Below the pieces are notes generated by a model, which was not told the DNA's origin, ran no database searches, and worked only from the letters and a program-made list of their open reading frames with translations. From contig JAMKCH010078559.1 of the NCBI GenBank assembly GCA_023653785.1, positions 32,892 to 96,891 of the forward strand: a DNA stretch of 64,000 nt, in the 5' to 3' direction. Origin of the DNA: Ophioderma brevispina. Lineage: Eukaryota > Echinodermata > Ophiuroidea > Amphilepidida > Ophiodermatidae. This document shows, one piece after another, positions 1 through 13,016 of this stretch (the stretch's first letter is position 1; every line of letters starts with the position of its first letter). The position numbers and the translations under genes were made by a program.

Positions 1-970
1 AGCATTTGAACTCCAGAAGGCGAGACGGTGGAACTGGAGAGCGAGTATTTGACAAAAAATAGGTTGCAGAAGGTTTATTTTTATGACGTGAGATACACAT
101 GAGCTTAGATTTCTGTGATTCAGTTGAGACAATTGTTTTTTCTGACCACAATTTAGAGTGACCATCATTTTGAAGTATGGCAATCTCAGAAATCATCATT
201 TTATTACCGAATAAAAAAGTATCTTCTGGTATTTGACAATTGTTTGAATGGAGATGAAGATTGATATATTGATTATATATATTGAAGTAGCCGGCCCCAA
301 GACTGAACCTTGCGGAACGCCAGAGGACTGTAACAAAATCAGACATATAACCCCTAAAAACGACTCTCTGAACCCGATTTACAAATAAAGAGAAATCCAA
401 TTTAGTAGTGACCTCTGAGAAGCCGTAAGTAGCGGTGTAGTTTACTCCAGATAGAACTACCTGATAGATGTAATCAAAAGCACGGCTATAATCAACTTAA
501 AACTAAATCGATACGGGGATGGGCGATGTACGAACGATCTAAAATTCGGGTTCCATTCACAGAGAGCTTCGTTTAATGCGGTGGCACAGGATTTCCCGAG
601 AGAAAAACCATGTTGTCCTGTATACAATACTGTTATTCAATGAGATGATCGCGAATAGGCAGAAACATGCTCTCCAACATCTTGACAACAATGGAATTAT
701 GCTCTTGGCCTATAATGTTGAGGTCACACGATTACCCTTTTATACACAGGAACAACATTTGCCATCTTCCAGCATGTAGGAAGAGTACCTGTAACTTGAT
801 ATTGTTAAAAATAACGGACATTGATATTTTAAAAATACGGGTCAGAACTGGGCAGATGGTACTAGCACACAATTTAAGCATACGACATGAAATTTCATCG
901 GGACCAACAGCTTTATTGGGGGAGAGAGACTTGAGTTTCTCAAAAACCATGTCATTTGATATTTCAATGT
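1..970 (-). pseudogene. LINE reverse transcriptase fragment (CR1/Jockey-like)
   Basis: The minus strand carries reverse transcriptase blocks in the right order but in shifting frames. Reading from 950 downward one sees LSPNKAVGPDEIS (near 920), then QHGFSLGKSCATAL (near 600), SSGVPQGSVLGP (near 320) and the post-palm stretch ending in W and KT-like positions near 130. The usual catalytic F/YADD box reads IPEDTFLF near 230, so the first metal-binding Asp appears lost. Frameshifts and stops separate the blocks, so the copy is dead. The element runs off the left edge of the window. The clade is inferred from motif wording only. Confidence 0.85.
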
Positions 971-1718
971 AATCAATGTAATCAAATTTCTTTGACTACC
1001 ATCATTTAATTGTGATCACATATACCAGATTGTAAAACCTGAGACTAATATACTAGGTAGGTTGGTATATTAGTCTCAGGTAAAACCAAATGTTGTGTTT
1101 GTAACAAACACATTTTCAAAAAATTATTTCCAAAATTTGTTCTGGAAGCATGTTTTGATGTAGTGGACAAATTTTTGAATTCCAGTACTCCATAGGCAAC
1201 TGTGTTGAATATTCTGTCTGTAAGATTACTAGTAGTAATCTTCTTAGATTAGACACACTTGGGCTGATGATTCATGCTCCTTTAATTGACAATTTCCCCG
1301 GACTTTGGGCTACTTCTAGCCCAGATTCGCTTCAGCAGTTCCATTGTTTTAGGCCAGTCAAGTTGAACCATTACTCAAAACTTGAGAGACATAGCAATTC
1401 TGACCACCGACTGCCCTAGATTTTCTATCCAGAGTGTCTGGCCTCGAGGCCGTTTATCAATGAAACTGATATCAGTTCGTGTGCCCACACGTTTGCAGAC
1501 GGGAGGTCAGTAATTGTCAATCTTTTTTCCTAAAGTCCCTGGTGTGTGAGGCCCATGAATGTGCTTAGCACGGGTCCAGGGAATGGGTAAAGCAGGTAGC
1601 CACCTTACCTCAGTAGTGTAGCAGATTCTGTTTCAATTCACTTGTGTCTTTTGTGAGTTCAAGCCTTCAGTGTTATGCACCACCAACAAAACAAGCTCTG
1701 GACAAGCAACTTGCCAGC
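971..1718. other. No gene recognised
   Basis: No coding signal was recognised. The stretch holds one small hairpin (separate entry). It may include 5' parts of the LINE to its left, but nothing supports a boundary. Confidence 0.4.
1037..1081. repeat. 17-bp perfect inverted repeat (hairpin)
   Basis: ACCTGAGACTAATATAC at 1037-1053 is repeated in inverse at 1065-1081 around an 11-nt loop. No T-rich terminator context applies in a eukaryote. It is probably a remnant of a short palindromic element. Confidence 0.8.
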
Positions 1719-1932
1719 TACTGTAAAAGTGGAAATTTTCGCGCTACATTAATTTTCGCGCTTTTCGCGCACTTCTGAGCTAGCGCGAAATTAAAAACCC
1801 GCGAAAATGTTTATTTTGTGTGTAGGTCTATGTAGGATAGCTGAAAAGAGCGAATTTAAAAACAAGCAAAAATGTTAAAAATCGCTGAAACGCGAAAAAT
1901 TACACGCGCGAAAATTATCACTTTTACAGTAT
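1719..1932. mobile_element. MITE, CGCGAAA-rich family, copy 1
   Basis: The ends are inverted: TACTGTAAAAGTGGAAATTT on the left and ATTATCACTTTTACAGTA on the right, about 214 bp overall. A TA target duplication is implied at the tips. The interior is full of TTCGCG/CGCGAAA words, which makes it CpG-rich compared with its surroundings. No transposase is encoded, so it is non-autonomous. Diverged relatives lie at 6837 and 14246. Confidence 0.8.
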
Positions 1933-2950
1933 TACTACCGCTACCCACAGGTTAACTGGAGAGCTGGTCCTGGTTGAAATGGATTATGTTGATGAAGGCT
2001 AACTAGGGTACTGTGCTGATCTTGAGCTGTTCATCTCTGTGTGATGCTAATAGGTTTATGGGGTGATCTGGGATACTGAAATCAATTTAAATTGTCAGCA
2101 AAATGTACTGAGGCAACATCACTAGTAACTTGTGACTAAAATAAAATTCAAAGGAAGCACGATTGTACACTAATCAAGCTGTTTAAATTTTTTATTCTAA
2201 CCCTATTTCAAAACATTTATAGAGCAAATGATTTTACAATTATACTAAATATATTTTAACAGGTACACCTCCACAAAGACATTGGGAAAAATAGGGAATG
2301 CTGAAACACCAGTTAAAGCAAAGTATCCAAATACTTGGAATAATGCCAAAGTGGATTCCCAAATGCTCTTGATTAGTTTTGACCATCAAAAATATCCAAT
2401 TGAATGATTTTGCCATCAATACGAAAGACAAGCTTCTTTTTGATTATCATCTACTGACCATGAAATTCAAACACAGGATTGTATTCAAGAGCATATGAGA
2501 TGTCCTGACGGCATACAGGATATCCCCAATGCTTAGAGGATATCCACTTAGGGGATATCCCCAAGGCATAGGGAATGTATTTGGATGCAGTGCCTAAGTT
2601 AATTCAAATGGTTATCAACCCTGTTAGCCACAAAAAATATATTGCAAATTCTTGACTGCATTACACACACCTTGTAAATAATTAGTCAACTTGAATACAC
2701 TTATGTTTTTTGAATTACACTACAAAACTAACCTTGCACACCTTTTATCTTGCATTGATTTTTGTGACGTTTTTCCTCAGTATGGTCAATACTATTTTAC
2801 AATGTTCGGTGGCAAGTACTTAAACTGCATTAACATGGGCAAATGTTTAACTTTAGAAGAGAAATCTGATTTCAAAATAGTTAATGAAAATATAACTTTT
2901 GTTTTGATTTGAAAAACTCTGCATACTTGTTAATAAGTGACTATACTCTA
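1933..2950. other. No gene recognised
   Basis: AT-rich sequence without a supported gene. Around 2515-2570 the palindromic word GGATATCC occurs several times in tandem-like arrangement. Confidence 0.4.
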
Positions 2951-3082
2951 GCTCATAATTTCTTGGACATGTTACTAAGTACACCCGCTTCCCCGCCAAA
3001 ACAACGCACCGTTGGATTGCACGTTGGGCGCAGTTCACGCAAGAGGTATGTGCATGCATGTTATGTCCAAGAAATAATGAGC
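2951..3082. mobile_element. Short TIR element, about 132 bp
   Basis: GCTCATAATTTCTTGGACAT at 2951-2970 recurs inverted as ATGTCCAAGAAATAATGAGC at 3063-3082, with one mismatch. The ~90-bp interior is GC-richer than the flanks. This is MITE-like architecture with no coding capacity; the family is unknown. Confidence 0.6.
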
Positions 3083-4379
3083 CACAGTTTAGCGTCAATA
3101 TCTTTATTGGAGCAAAAGCACAGTGCAGTTATACTCATGTAATGTAGCTATTACTATGGCGTCATCTATAATATAGTACATCAATTCTATAAATAGTCCA
3201 AACCAGAAACAAAAATAAAAGTTTTCCAAAGAATGGCTGCCCTGCGGCTTATACGCCGAGCGGCTTATATTCCGGAAATTACGGTAATACTGTCAATACA
3301 TTTAGATACGGTAGATCTTGCATACAAAGTCAATAAAATCTATGTATTACTTTACATCAAGTAATAGACTGGAAGTTTGTCTCAGGTTGCGATATCTCAC
3401 AACAGACAAGATATCCAAAAATAAGGGAAATGAATGTCATGGAATTCACGACACTAAAGCTCAAGATTTTGCAATTGTGAGATGATTATACACCACCTCC
3501 CTTCTTCAAGTATGTAATAGTTCTAACAAAATATAGCCCGTGGAATGTTGATTATGTGCCTTATTAAGTGTCATTAAAATATTGCATTTGTGCGTAAATA
3601 ACTTGGTAATCAAGAAAGCGTCAATTTCAAGTGTATGCATGTAAACTTAAAACACCTAACAACTGCCATGCCCGTAGTTATTGCCGCCACCACAACCGCA
3701 TGCACCAATTCGAGTTTGAGCAAAACATGAACATTTCTTTCTTTACAATAATAATAATACAGTGATTATCATTTCTACATGCAATCCTTGACTGCAATTT
3801 AGTCGTACACCAATCTATATTATCAAATGCTTTTCTTAATTCCAAAACTAAAATTTTTCTAGTTAAAAGGTGACTGGTTTTTCTCTTGCACGGTCAGTTG
3901 CTGCCCGAATTCAATTCCATAAACCATTTTATCTTAACGGCAAAACAATTCAAATGCAATTTCTAATCTTGTGCATATTGCTTTTCTATTTCACCACACA
4001 CACACACTTGGGGAAATTGCTAATCACTCACTTTTTTGCACACAATAGAAATCTAAGTTGCCACAAACACCACCTTTTATCATTTTTAAAATACACCTTG
4101 CAGATATCACATGAATTGTTCTATTGGACAATGTTGCATTAATTTGCAGTTGCAAGAGATTTCCTCAGCAGTTGGAGGCCTCAATATTTCATACTTAATA
4201 TTAAAAAATACAATGCTTTTTATATCACTGTTTTAGGGACTAACAAAATCAAGCATTATCATTTGAACCAGCTTTGTCACAATTCACATTTACAGGCTCT
4301 TTGTCAAGAAAAAAAATCATATACATGGCTGCCTCTTCATTATGGAAGCACATTTGCTCAGAATGATTTTCCCATCAAA
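3083..4379. other. No gene; possible transposon end near 3245-3285
   Basis: No gene was recognised. GCGGCTTATATTCCGG followed by AAATTACGGTAA near 3260-3286 looks like the terminus of a DNA element, but no partner end was found. Confidence 0.3.
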
Positions 4380-4786
4380 CACAGCTGTTTGACCCCATGC
4401 AAATGCGTCTTAATTTTAGAGCAATGTTATAAGCAGTGGCGACACAATTTTGCCAACTGATATAAGTAGGGACATGCAAGAGCTATTACCTCTGCAAAAA
4501 TCAGAAAAATCCACTGCCGGAATAGACCAACAAAGGTCATGATTTGTATGTTGTAGCGCCCTCTATATGCCCATTTTCTATAGGGATAGAGAGACGTGTT
4601 AAAACTAGATTTTTAGGAAAAATCATATTTGCCCGCAATGGAATTTCGTAAAATTTACACAGGATAAAGTCAGTAGTATAAATAATCCAAATTAGTTGTC
4701 AAAAGTGTGTCGCCATTGATATTTTTTTGTCTTATTCTGGTTTTGTCAAAATAAATGAGACTTTCAAGCAGCTGTGCAAAGAAGGA
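4380..4786. mobile_element. Fold-back element with ~80-bp diverged TIRs
   Basis: The left arm (4381-4460), starting CACAGCTG and running to GGCGACACAATTTTG, is matched inversely by the right arm (4696-4785), starting GTTGTCAAAAGTGTGTCGCC and ending CAGCTGTG. The same arm occurs at 19744-19850, so this is a dispersed family. The interior has no coding signal. Confidence 0.6.
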
Positions 4787-6836
4787 AAGTCAACAAATGT
4801 GAAAACATGTTCCTTGAAATACTCTATACTGGATAATATATACAGGTTGAATGTTCACTTTTTAGAATACGGAACACTGGCTGCATATTGAATTGGTGAA
4901 TACAGCCAGCTACATATGCTGTACTTAAGGTTAAAAATATTTTTGACTTGTAACTGCCCTCAGGTCTGCCTTTCTTACAGTATCTCTGATTGGCTCGTTG
5001 TATGGTATAACTTGATATAACCTCCAAGTAACCAATTAAAATAAACCTAGATACCTGTATATACACTGACCCTTTCTAAGCACGTTTCTGATTGGCTAAT
5101 TCGCCAATTGCCCTCCGAAGTTAGAAGCAAGACTAATCCATGAGATGAGCATGCACGGGTTGATATGTCAATAGCATTCTATGTACGGAAGCGGATGCAG
5201 CCATTTTGGAAAAAATTGCTCTGCTACTTATTTGTCCGATAAACTTCCGAAATGTTCTCGGTAGTTGTTCTGTAGCCATGCAAATTGTATGCTCAGAAAA
5301 TCATAGTCTCTGTAAAGGCAGATGTATTGGCACACTTATCTCATGCGACTCGTTTTTGCTATGATCCAGAGGATTTCATTGAACTACAATCAAACCTCAC
5401 ATTATGGTTAAGAATTGTTTGATTTAAATTTATATCAGAGTATGAGGTGAGTCCAGCCACCCCCGTTTTACGGGGACAAAACCGGATTTAAAACTTTGGA
5501 TTTACTACTTTACTACTATGAATAACCAATCAGATCAACCGGTACTTCCCAGGGGGTGCTCCCCAATCGTTGCTTGCAAAAGTTTTTTTAAAAATCGTAA
5601 ACCGTGCCAAAAAATTGCCTGCTGCACAGTAAAGGAAAGTTTAAAACATGATGCTAATTATAAAAGACAAAAAAATTAGCCAACCACACAATAAATAACA
5701 GCCATTATATGTGTCCAAGTTTTGAACCTGGGACCATCCATATATCAGTTGCATGCTCTGCAAACTCAAAAATCTCCAAGGTCTCCGGTTCGATCCTACA
5801 TCTCTGCATTCAAGTAGTATATACATGTATTACCCACATGTTAATCTTTTCTCTAAGAAATACCCCTTCAGGACCAATTTCCAAGCCATGTTATCTCTCT
5901 ATTCCACTTCTTTTGTTAATACTTCTCTTTGGCATTTTCAATACAATATATTTTATACAATATAATATAAAAATCATCCGATATGTACAACTAACTTAAT
6001 TTGGCACTTTATGTTTAAGGCATTTTTCACCTTTGGGTAGCATATTTAATATGTGATTAACGAGCCTGTAACTGCAAAAAGCAAGAACAAAGACACTTCA
6101 AGTATATTAAATTGACGAGTTTCAGCAATGTATTTTTCAATACTAAATATAAATAAATATTACATACATGTATATGCCCAGTACCTCTTACCTGCTACAA
6201 ACAACATTAAATTAATGCCCAACTTGAGATATCCAAAAAATGTAAAACTTTCGTGCAATCAAAAAAACCTATGAATTCCCTCCAGTGGCACTGTAGAAAA
6301 TAAGACCAACTTTAATTTGTTCACATTTGTTCCTTTCTCTTTTTGTTCTTGTAGCTTCCCTCACACATATGGGAAAATCTGCGTACATACACATTTCTCT
6401 CTGCATAGAATAGCAATGTTTCTAACTACTTAGGGGAACACCAAAGCCTAAAACACCCATCAGTTAAATCAGATAACCCTACAACAAATAACCCTACACA
6501 CATTTCAAAATTATCACTTCGGGGGGTGCTAGCACTGTTCAAATACACAGGTACATGTACTTGTTTTCCCTACAATCACTCCAGTTTTTTTTCTAGCACA
6601 AACAACTAGAATCAATTCTTTTCTCTAGTTACCCTACATCATTAACCCTGGAAATGAGAGTGCACACTTGTTTATACCTCGTAAAGTGAAAGAGCACACA
6701 CACATCTGTGAGAGCAATTATGTACTGCACCAATGTTTTAAGTATTTGTCATTTTATAAACATGATTTTAAAAGCAACTTTGTTACACACATCTTATACA
6801 GGGAAATGTATTGTGAGTAGTGCTAATGTTTAAATA
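4787..6836. other. No gene; weak tRNA-like SINE fragment near 5700-5800
   Basis: No gene was recognised. On the minus strand around 5715-5765 the sequence resembles a tRNA 3' half (GGTCCCAGGTTCAAAAC as a B-box-like word), and a second B-box-like word, GGTTCGATCC, sits on the plus strand near 5787. No complete tRNA fold is visible, so this is at most a SINE remnant. Confidence 0.3.
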
Positions 6837-7024
6837 TACCGTGTAAGTGTAAATTTTCATGAGGTTTTTATTTTTGCGAATTGAGTGAACATAAAAACGC
6901 GAAAATAAAAACTTAGATTCGTATTGCATTGATGTCAATACCATAAAATTAAATTCTCGCACATTTGGCAAAACTGTTAAAATCGCGAAAATATCTGTAC
7001 GCGGAATTTCCACTTATACAGCAT
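6837..7024. mobile_element. MITE, CGCGAAA-rich family, copy 2
   Basis: The left end TACCGTGTAAGTGTAAATTT and right end GGAATTTCCACTTATACAGC form diverged terminal inverted repeats about 188 bp apart. Internal CGCGAAAAT words match the copy at 1719. Confidence 0.7.
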
Positions 7025-7314
7025 ATTCTAATACTTCCAACACCCTGTACATCTGTATGCACATGAGGAGTAGCAATTCAATCTTACCATAATTCTTCCC
7101 ATTTTAACAGCCATATTCCTTACCTAGGATGTTCAAAGAGAGACAACCACATGTAATGATGCAGGAGAATTTGGTAACTTTGTGGAACAAAATGAAGGGG
7201 GTGCCTGTTGAAACAAAAACTTCCATTTTTTTATGAAACACCCTAATAAACTAGGACGCAAACTCAGAATTGATCCTTGTGATGATTCTCCTGAAAACTG
7301 GTTGCGAGATCATG

Positions 7315-7571
7315 AATTGATCTCCAACAAATCAGGCAATTTTTACTTGATTCTCATTTGCCTGCTTGCTGGGAATGAATTGATTCGTTCAAATGCTTTG
7401 CAACCATCATGATGAAGAAGATCAAAGGCCTTAAAAAAGGGGGGGACTATAATTGATTCTCCTAACAATCAGGCAATGTCACATGACTTAATGGGAATGA
7501 AATTTGATTCGCGCAAAATTCATTGCAACCATGATGAAGAAGACCGATGGCCTTTAAATTAAAAGGGGAAC
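7315..7571. repeat. Two-copy diverged tandem duplication, ~130 bp unit
   Basis: Unit 1 (7315-7446) and unit 2 (7452-7571) share in order ATTGATCTCC/ATTGATTCTCC, AATCAGGCAAT, GGGAATGAA, TTTGATTCG-like words, TTGCAACCA, ATGATGAAGAAGA and GGCCTT. Many indels separate them. Confidence 0.65.
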
Positions 7572-8822
7572 TACGTAGAAGCCATGTCAAATTACTGTCC
7601 ATGGGGCCATTTTGGTATATCCCTGATTTTTGTAACACTTTTCAAACCTTTGATTTAATCACAGATTCTCCAAGAAAGATTGCAGTTTGAGGGTACACAC
7701 CACCATTAGAGTGGACATGGCCTATATCAGTCCGAGGTTTAACACGAATGTAGTACCTCTTTTATGTATAAATTGTGAGATATTCTTAGTAATTCTGTGG
7801 TTTTGTTGACCAACTTTGATTTTAACAGATAGGAGTGAATGTGTACCAACAATTTTGAAAAGAAAACATCAAAATTTGAATATAATCTAAGTGTGATCGG
7901 CGTATAAACACACAAGGCGCAAGCGATGCTAAGAGTCTGAAGTGAACCCGCGAAAATACGGCATCTGTCAAATCAGTAAATATCTAAAAATCTAAACTTA
8001 AATGTTATCCTCAAATTTTGATGTTGTAGAGAAATCTCTACTGGTTGTATTCATATAATCCGTATTTTCCAAAACGAAAGGTAACTCAAGTTATAGCCAT
8101 TATGACCATCATTTTACACACAAAGTACATAAAAAGTACATGTACATGACCAGACTCTACGAGGCAGTTGGTCAGCCATGTCGATACAGATGCTTTGTGA
8201 TGAAAGTGAAGATTTCTGAGTGGGGATGTAAAATAATCCGCAGGAACACCAAAATAGCCTCCATGCATAGTAATCCCAATAATGAATATGGTGACAGGAG
8301 GCAGTTTCTTAAGGCCATGTTATACTAGCTTTCACAACATGCGACTGTAAAATCGCTTGTGAAAAAATGCTTGTAGCATTTTATTAATCGCTTCCAGCAT
8401 CAATATCACTTGTAGCGTCGGAGCGATTGAGTTGAATTGTTGTCAAGTCGTTGAGGCATGTTAGCAACTTATTGATTAGATTCGGCAGTCGCTTTTCCAA
8501 TCAGTGACGGAAGTGATGTCATAAAAAAGGCTACGTTCCTGGCCGATTGCTGAGTAATCATGGAATAGTGTCACACAGGTGTAGGTAGGAGCTACGGAGC
8601 CACATTTTCACTTCCTTGGGAGACACAAATGTATGACAGGGTCTGGATAGCAACACGCCCGGTTGGGAATAAGGGTGGATATTGAAAAAATATCACCATG
8701 GATGGTTACAGTTGAATGTTTAAAAAATGTTTATGGGATCAGAACAATGACCACAGGTTTCCATCCGAAATGCTATGCAAGGATAGTGCATTGCCCATCT
8801 TCAAAAACACCAGGTACTACCG
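7572..8822. other. No gene recognised
   Basis: No coding evidence. A possible element end (AGGCCATGTTATACTAGC) lies near 8311, but its partner was not found. Confidence 0.3.
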
Positions 8823-9734
8823 TTACTGACCCGATATAGTCCCAATGCTCGAGTCGGTAAATCCCACCCCTAAGTCCAGGAAATTGCAGGCAAATTCTAA
8901 AGATCCTGTATTATCCCATGCCAAAAAACTGGCCTACACTGACTGCAAAATTCGGAAAACTATTTCTTTCAAAAAACAAACACTTTTAGCCTTGAATTCA
9001 AATGATATGCATTTTCCAATACACCGAATACGAAATTCCATATTTAATATATCTTCCATCTCACGAATGTTTCTAAATGACGTCTTGAACCATTAAAGTT
9101 TGTGAAAAACATACATTTAAGAGTATAGAACACGGCCAAGGCGGAGATTCAGCAGAAGACAGTGTCTGGTTCAACACTCTCAAGGCTTTCTACTTTCAAT
9201 CAGACGTGTTCTACAATATTTTTTCACTCTTTTCCATATTTCTGTATTAAAATAAGTAAAAAATGTCATAAAAAAATTAATTCAGTTTCATACAATTCTT
9301 ATACAAATAGTTTTTGGTGGATTTGTTTCTGAAACGAAAAGCATATTTTGAACACGGTTCATGGTAAGGTCAGCGGGCATATAATGATGACAGCAAATCA
9401 AAATAGGGCTGCCGACAATACCACCTGATGGCAAATTGGTTCAGTTTTCGTGACTATTTTGTTCGTTTTTGGCTAAAAAAATCAATAAAGTACATTTTAG
9501 TCATGGTGTTTCTGACAAAAGATGACAAATCTACTTCAGAATGAGGGTGGAAACAATGTTACTATCGAAAACCGTCTAACAATCGGAAGTCATGAAGGGC
9601 GTATAGGTATGTGGCGAGGAAGTAAAGACATTTTTTCGACTCCGGCTTCGGGCAGATTCGGCATTAGTCCACACCACAAATTCAAGGTTTTCAGCTTTTT
9701 AAAAGGGTGGGGACTATACTCGGGTCAGTCTTAA
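8823..9734. mobile_element. ~910-bp non-autonomous DNA transposon with TIRs
   Basis: The left end TTACTGACCCGATATAGTCC and the right end GGGACTATACTCGGGTCAGT (then CTTA) are inverted copies about 910 bp apart. A TTA-like trinucleotide at both tips would fit a Harbinger-type 3-bp target duplication, but this is inference. No transposase motif was seen inside. Confidence 0.6.
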
Positions 9735-10735
9735 TAAAATGTTGGATAGACAAGAGTTCATGATCTTCTTGACTAAAATTATTTGAACAAGTCAAAAAAA
9801 TTGCCATATGATACATTTCATTGGTCAAACTTCTGAACTCTAAAATTCAGGGTAAAATGTAAACATAATTGGATATAATATTGCCGGGTTAGGGTGATTC
9901 GTCAAAAATAAAAATCTGGCAATAGGGAGGATTCCTTATTCTTTATATGCCAAAAATGAACAAGTATTTTTAAAAAAACAGTAAAACATTGGCAAGAACA
10001 ATACATATCACTCGGCACCAAAAAAGAAAAAAGTGTAACCTTCTCATTGCTGCAACATCACCGATTTGTGCTACTGCATTAACGAGACATTTACTTACTG
10101 ACGGGGATAAACAAATGCACTAATTACGCACAAAAGGGGTGTATCTCATTTTCCACACAGACAGGGTTACGAGTTATACAAAGTTTATTTCAGTTATGTA
10201 AGTGGACGATTCTTTCTTTGCAAGACTTTGGGGACTCAAAAGTCCATGGACCTATGGCGTATTATAACACCACTGTGCTCCCGTGTTTGATCCTCACTTG
10301 CCGTTCTTGACATGAAGACTGTCGCTTGGATGGCTTATAGAGTCCACCCCTCGGTGCCTATAGTATTCCTTGATCCTACAGAAAGGTGAGGGAGAAAAAG
10401 GGGAGAGAATGTTACTAGTAATATGTAGTTCATAACAGTTCAAAGAATAAGTCCACCCTCTGAAATGTGCATTTTTCTGGAAAAGTTAGGCTCCTCAACC
10501 TGTTACAAAATGTAAAATGTACACTGAAATGTTACACATTTAATGTGCAATAAAGTTTCACCAAACAGTTAACATTTTCCTTGAAATCTCACCATTTATT
10601 TAATTTAATGATGAATATAAAATGACACTTTCTTGCATAGGGATTTATCAATCAAGAAAATCATGTTTTTGTGTCGTCTGCAAGAATTGCAGAAGGCACA
10701 TAAGGATTACTCTGGTCGAATATCTGTGTGTCTGT
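9735..10735. other. No gene recognised
   Basis: No gene. Near 10680-10735 the words AGAATTGCAGAAGGCACATA and AAGGATTACTCTGG begin the tail shared with the half-site repeat family (compare 19139-19175 and 52816-52845). Confidence 0.35.
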
Positions 10736-11008
10736 GGTCAAAATGTTAACCCATAATATATTGCATGCCATATAAGTCCCGAAAGGGATGATGTAACTTG
10801 GTGGAAAGGAGGGGGTGGGTGGGGTGACATGTTGGTGACCTCATGTGACCTTGGTGACCTCATGTGACCTTTGGCCGGTCAAAATGTTAACCCTTAATAT
10901 ATTGCATGCCGTGTGAGTTCCGTAAGGGCTACGGTGATGTAACTTGGTGGAAAGGAGGGGGCGGGTGGGGTGACAAGTTGGTGACCTCATGTGACCTTTT
11001 GTCCCATT
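10736..11008. repeat. Two tandem ~140-bp units with TGACCT half-sites
   Basis: GGTCAAAATGTTAACCC opens both units (10736 and 10877). Each continues through TATTGCATGCC, GATGTAACTTGGTGGAAAGG, a G-rich run, and GGTGACCTCATGTGACCTT. The latter word links this locus to the arrays at 18.7, 45.6 and 51.1 kb. Confidence 0.75.
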
Positions 11009-11068
11009 CACAAACTGCGACGGCAGACGGCACTCATGGTCCGAGGACCGCGATGTATTTTTTAAGAC

Positions 11069-11230
11069 TTGAACCCAAGTGAGTACCTCTGGGACCATCT
11101 CAAGCAGGAAGCAGACAAGAAAATCAGAGGCAACACTATCCATCAGCTTCAAAGAATCCTGGAAAACGGATGGGAGCGAAGTGACCAAGGCCATATCAGA
11201 TATCAACAGTATGTGCCGACGATGTACTGA
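11069..11230 (+). pseudogene. Tc1/mariner transposase C-terminal remnant
   Basis: A 53-codon frame ending in TGA at 11228-11230 begins with LNPSEYLWDHLKQ, which matches the conserved region around the third catalytic acidic residue of Tc1/mariner transposases. It continues through a W-E segment to a C-terminus ending YVPTMY, typical of the family. Everything upstream is missing because the half-site repeat abuts it. It is an isolated fragment, unlike the longer Tc1-like copy at 62850. Confidence 0.65.
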
Positions 11231-11557
11231 AGTGTCAATAAGCAAGAGGGACCCATTACTTAGACAAATGAAAAAAAAAACACTTTCCATTTCCACAAAA
11301 CCTTTATCTTTTTTTAAAATTATTTTGGAAGCATTAATAACATTGTTTTGCTTGGGTGAATCTAACTGACCATACTTTATAGAAAATTACCCCCCCCCAA
11401 AAAAATAAATGCAGTTTACAGTGTACACTTAGGAAAGAAATCTTTAAACAAATCTGAAAAAAAAAAACATTTGTCTCATTGCTTAAATTCGTAATGCGAA
11501 AAAAAAGTGTTATTTATTAGTCATCATTTAATTAAGCAGGTATTTCAAAGAGAAGGT

Positions 11558-11760
11558 ATTAAAGACACTTCAGTGATTTGCTAAACAGCAAATTGAAAAA
11601 ATCATCAACAAATCAGTTTTGTATGAGTAACAAGTACAGGTTTGTCCTAACATACCTTGCAAATGATAGACCGAAGCAACCTAATAAAGGACAGAATCGG
11701 AGATTTTAGTCATTACTGTCCAGTTCGGACACTACTACAACACGTAATTGAATGGAGAAT
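11558..11760. mobile_element. MITE, TTAA-flanked family A, copy 1
   Basis: The sequence from TTAAAGACACTTCAGTGATT onward aligns over ~200 bp with 60902-61094: shared blocks include CTTGCAAATGATA, GAAGCAAC, ATTACTGTCC and CGGACAC. This shows a dispersed non-coding element. TTAA at the left tip suggests piggyBac-type targeting. Confidence 0.65.
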
Positions 11761-12672
11761 CGTATCTGGAACACTTGCCGTTTTCTTCCTTTCTGTCCTT
11801 CTACAGCTGGAAACGGTTACTTAAGAGATTCTTTACTGACTTATCCTCACTTTGGAAGACTATTCGCAAATTTCAAATATTTTCAATCACTGATAGTGCT
11901 TCTTTAACTGTTTGTGAAACTTTATTTGCACATTAAATGTGTAACATTCAGTGTTGTAATAATGTACATTTTGATCAGGTTAAGGAGCCAACTTTTCAAG
12001 AAAAACTGACACATTCTCAGGGTGGGGGACCTTCTTTCTTTTGAACTGTTTATGATGTGACATTACCTTCCAAGTGACCAATCAAAATAGTGCTCAGATG
12101 CTGAAAAATAGAACAGTATTCCAGGGGGTGGAACGCCCTGGACTTTGATAAAGAATCTTCACAGACAATAAATTTCATTCCATTTGTGCTTCTACACAAC
12201 ATGATTTCTTACTCAGCGGTGTAACCCAGCGCCTATACTTTGTCTTGTCTGCAGATATGAAGTGAACAACCGCGCGTATACCCATGCCCCCCACCTTTTA
12301 GTTGCAATGCGCTTGTGCTTTGCTTACACGCGCGCTGAAAGTCGGTACAAAATGTTTACGCCCGTGCGCTACTTCAATCTTCTAGCGGACAGAGTATACA
12401 GGCTATACTTGTCCTGGCCTTAACTAATGAGTAACGTCATAGTTTTCACCAACAGTTTTACAAAATTGTGAATCGCAGTAAGCCGCAGCGGTAATCGCAA
12501 ATAGCCCCACCACCGCCAAAGAGCATCAAAGTCTATACAAGTTGTGGGTGTACCCATCACATATCTGCCAAAAGCTATGACATCACTCTTATTCATACTC
12601 CATTTGTATTCTTTAGCTCTACTTTAACAGTACCCCGCTTGTGATGCATTATTGAGCGTACCTTAACTACTA
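11761..12672. other. No gene recognised
   Basis: No coding or repeat structure could be supported here. Confidence 0.35.
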
Positions 12673-13016
12673 AAGGTCCATTCATATTCACTGCATTTCA
12701 TTTCAGTGCGGCAATGCAGCCTACCAAATATCGTGACTGCACTCACTTGCAGTATTGCATCACAAGGGCAGTAACGTTGCAACAAAGTTAAAATATTTAA
12801 CTGTATACAGCAAGATTGCAGTGGGTGGCAGTCATGCGTGCAAGTACGCCAATTTTTACTGCAATCCTTCTCGAAGTTTACTGCAAAAACGACTGCAAAA
12901 CCCTGACCTGGGTTGACCCTTCTATAAATCGATTAGGAGTGCAGCAGAAGTGACGAACATTGGCAGTAAATTTACTTGCACAGCAATGCAGTGCCGTGGA
13001 AGTATGAACGGACCTT
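12673..13016. mobile_element. 344-bp MITE with ~45-bp TIRs
   Basis: The left end AAGGTCCATTCATATTCACT and right end GAAGTATGAACGGACCTT are inverted copies, with homology continuing inward to GCAATGCAG/CAATGCAGTGCC. The repeated word ACTGCA and its complement fill the interior. Harbinger-type affiliation is only a guess from end style. Confidence 0.7.

Noticed and set aside
5700..5800. tRNA gene
   Set aside because: B-box-like words exist but no A box at the right distance and no cloverleaf could be drawn.
10841..11296. 151-codon minus-strand frame
   Set aside because: It crosses the border between tandem half-site units and a plus-strand transposase remnant, so it cannot be one gene.
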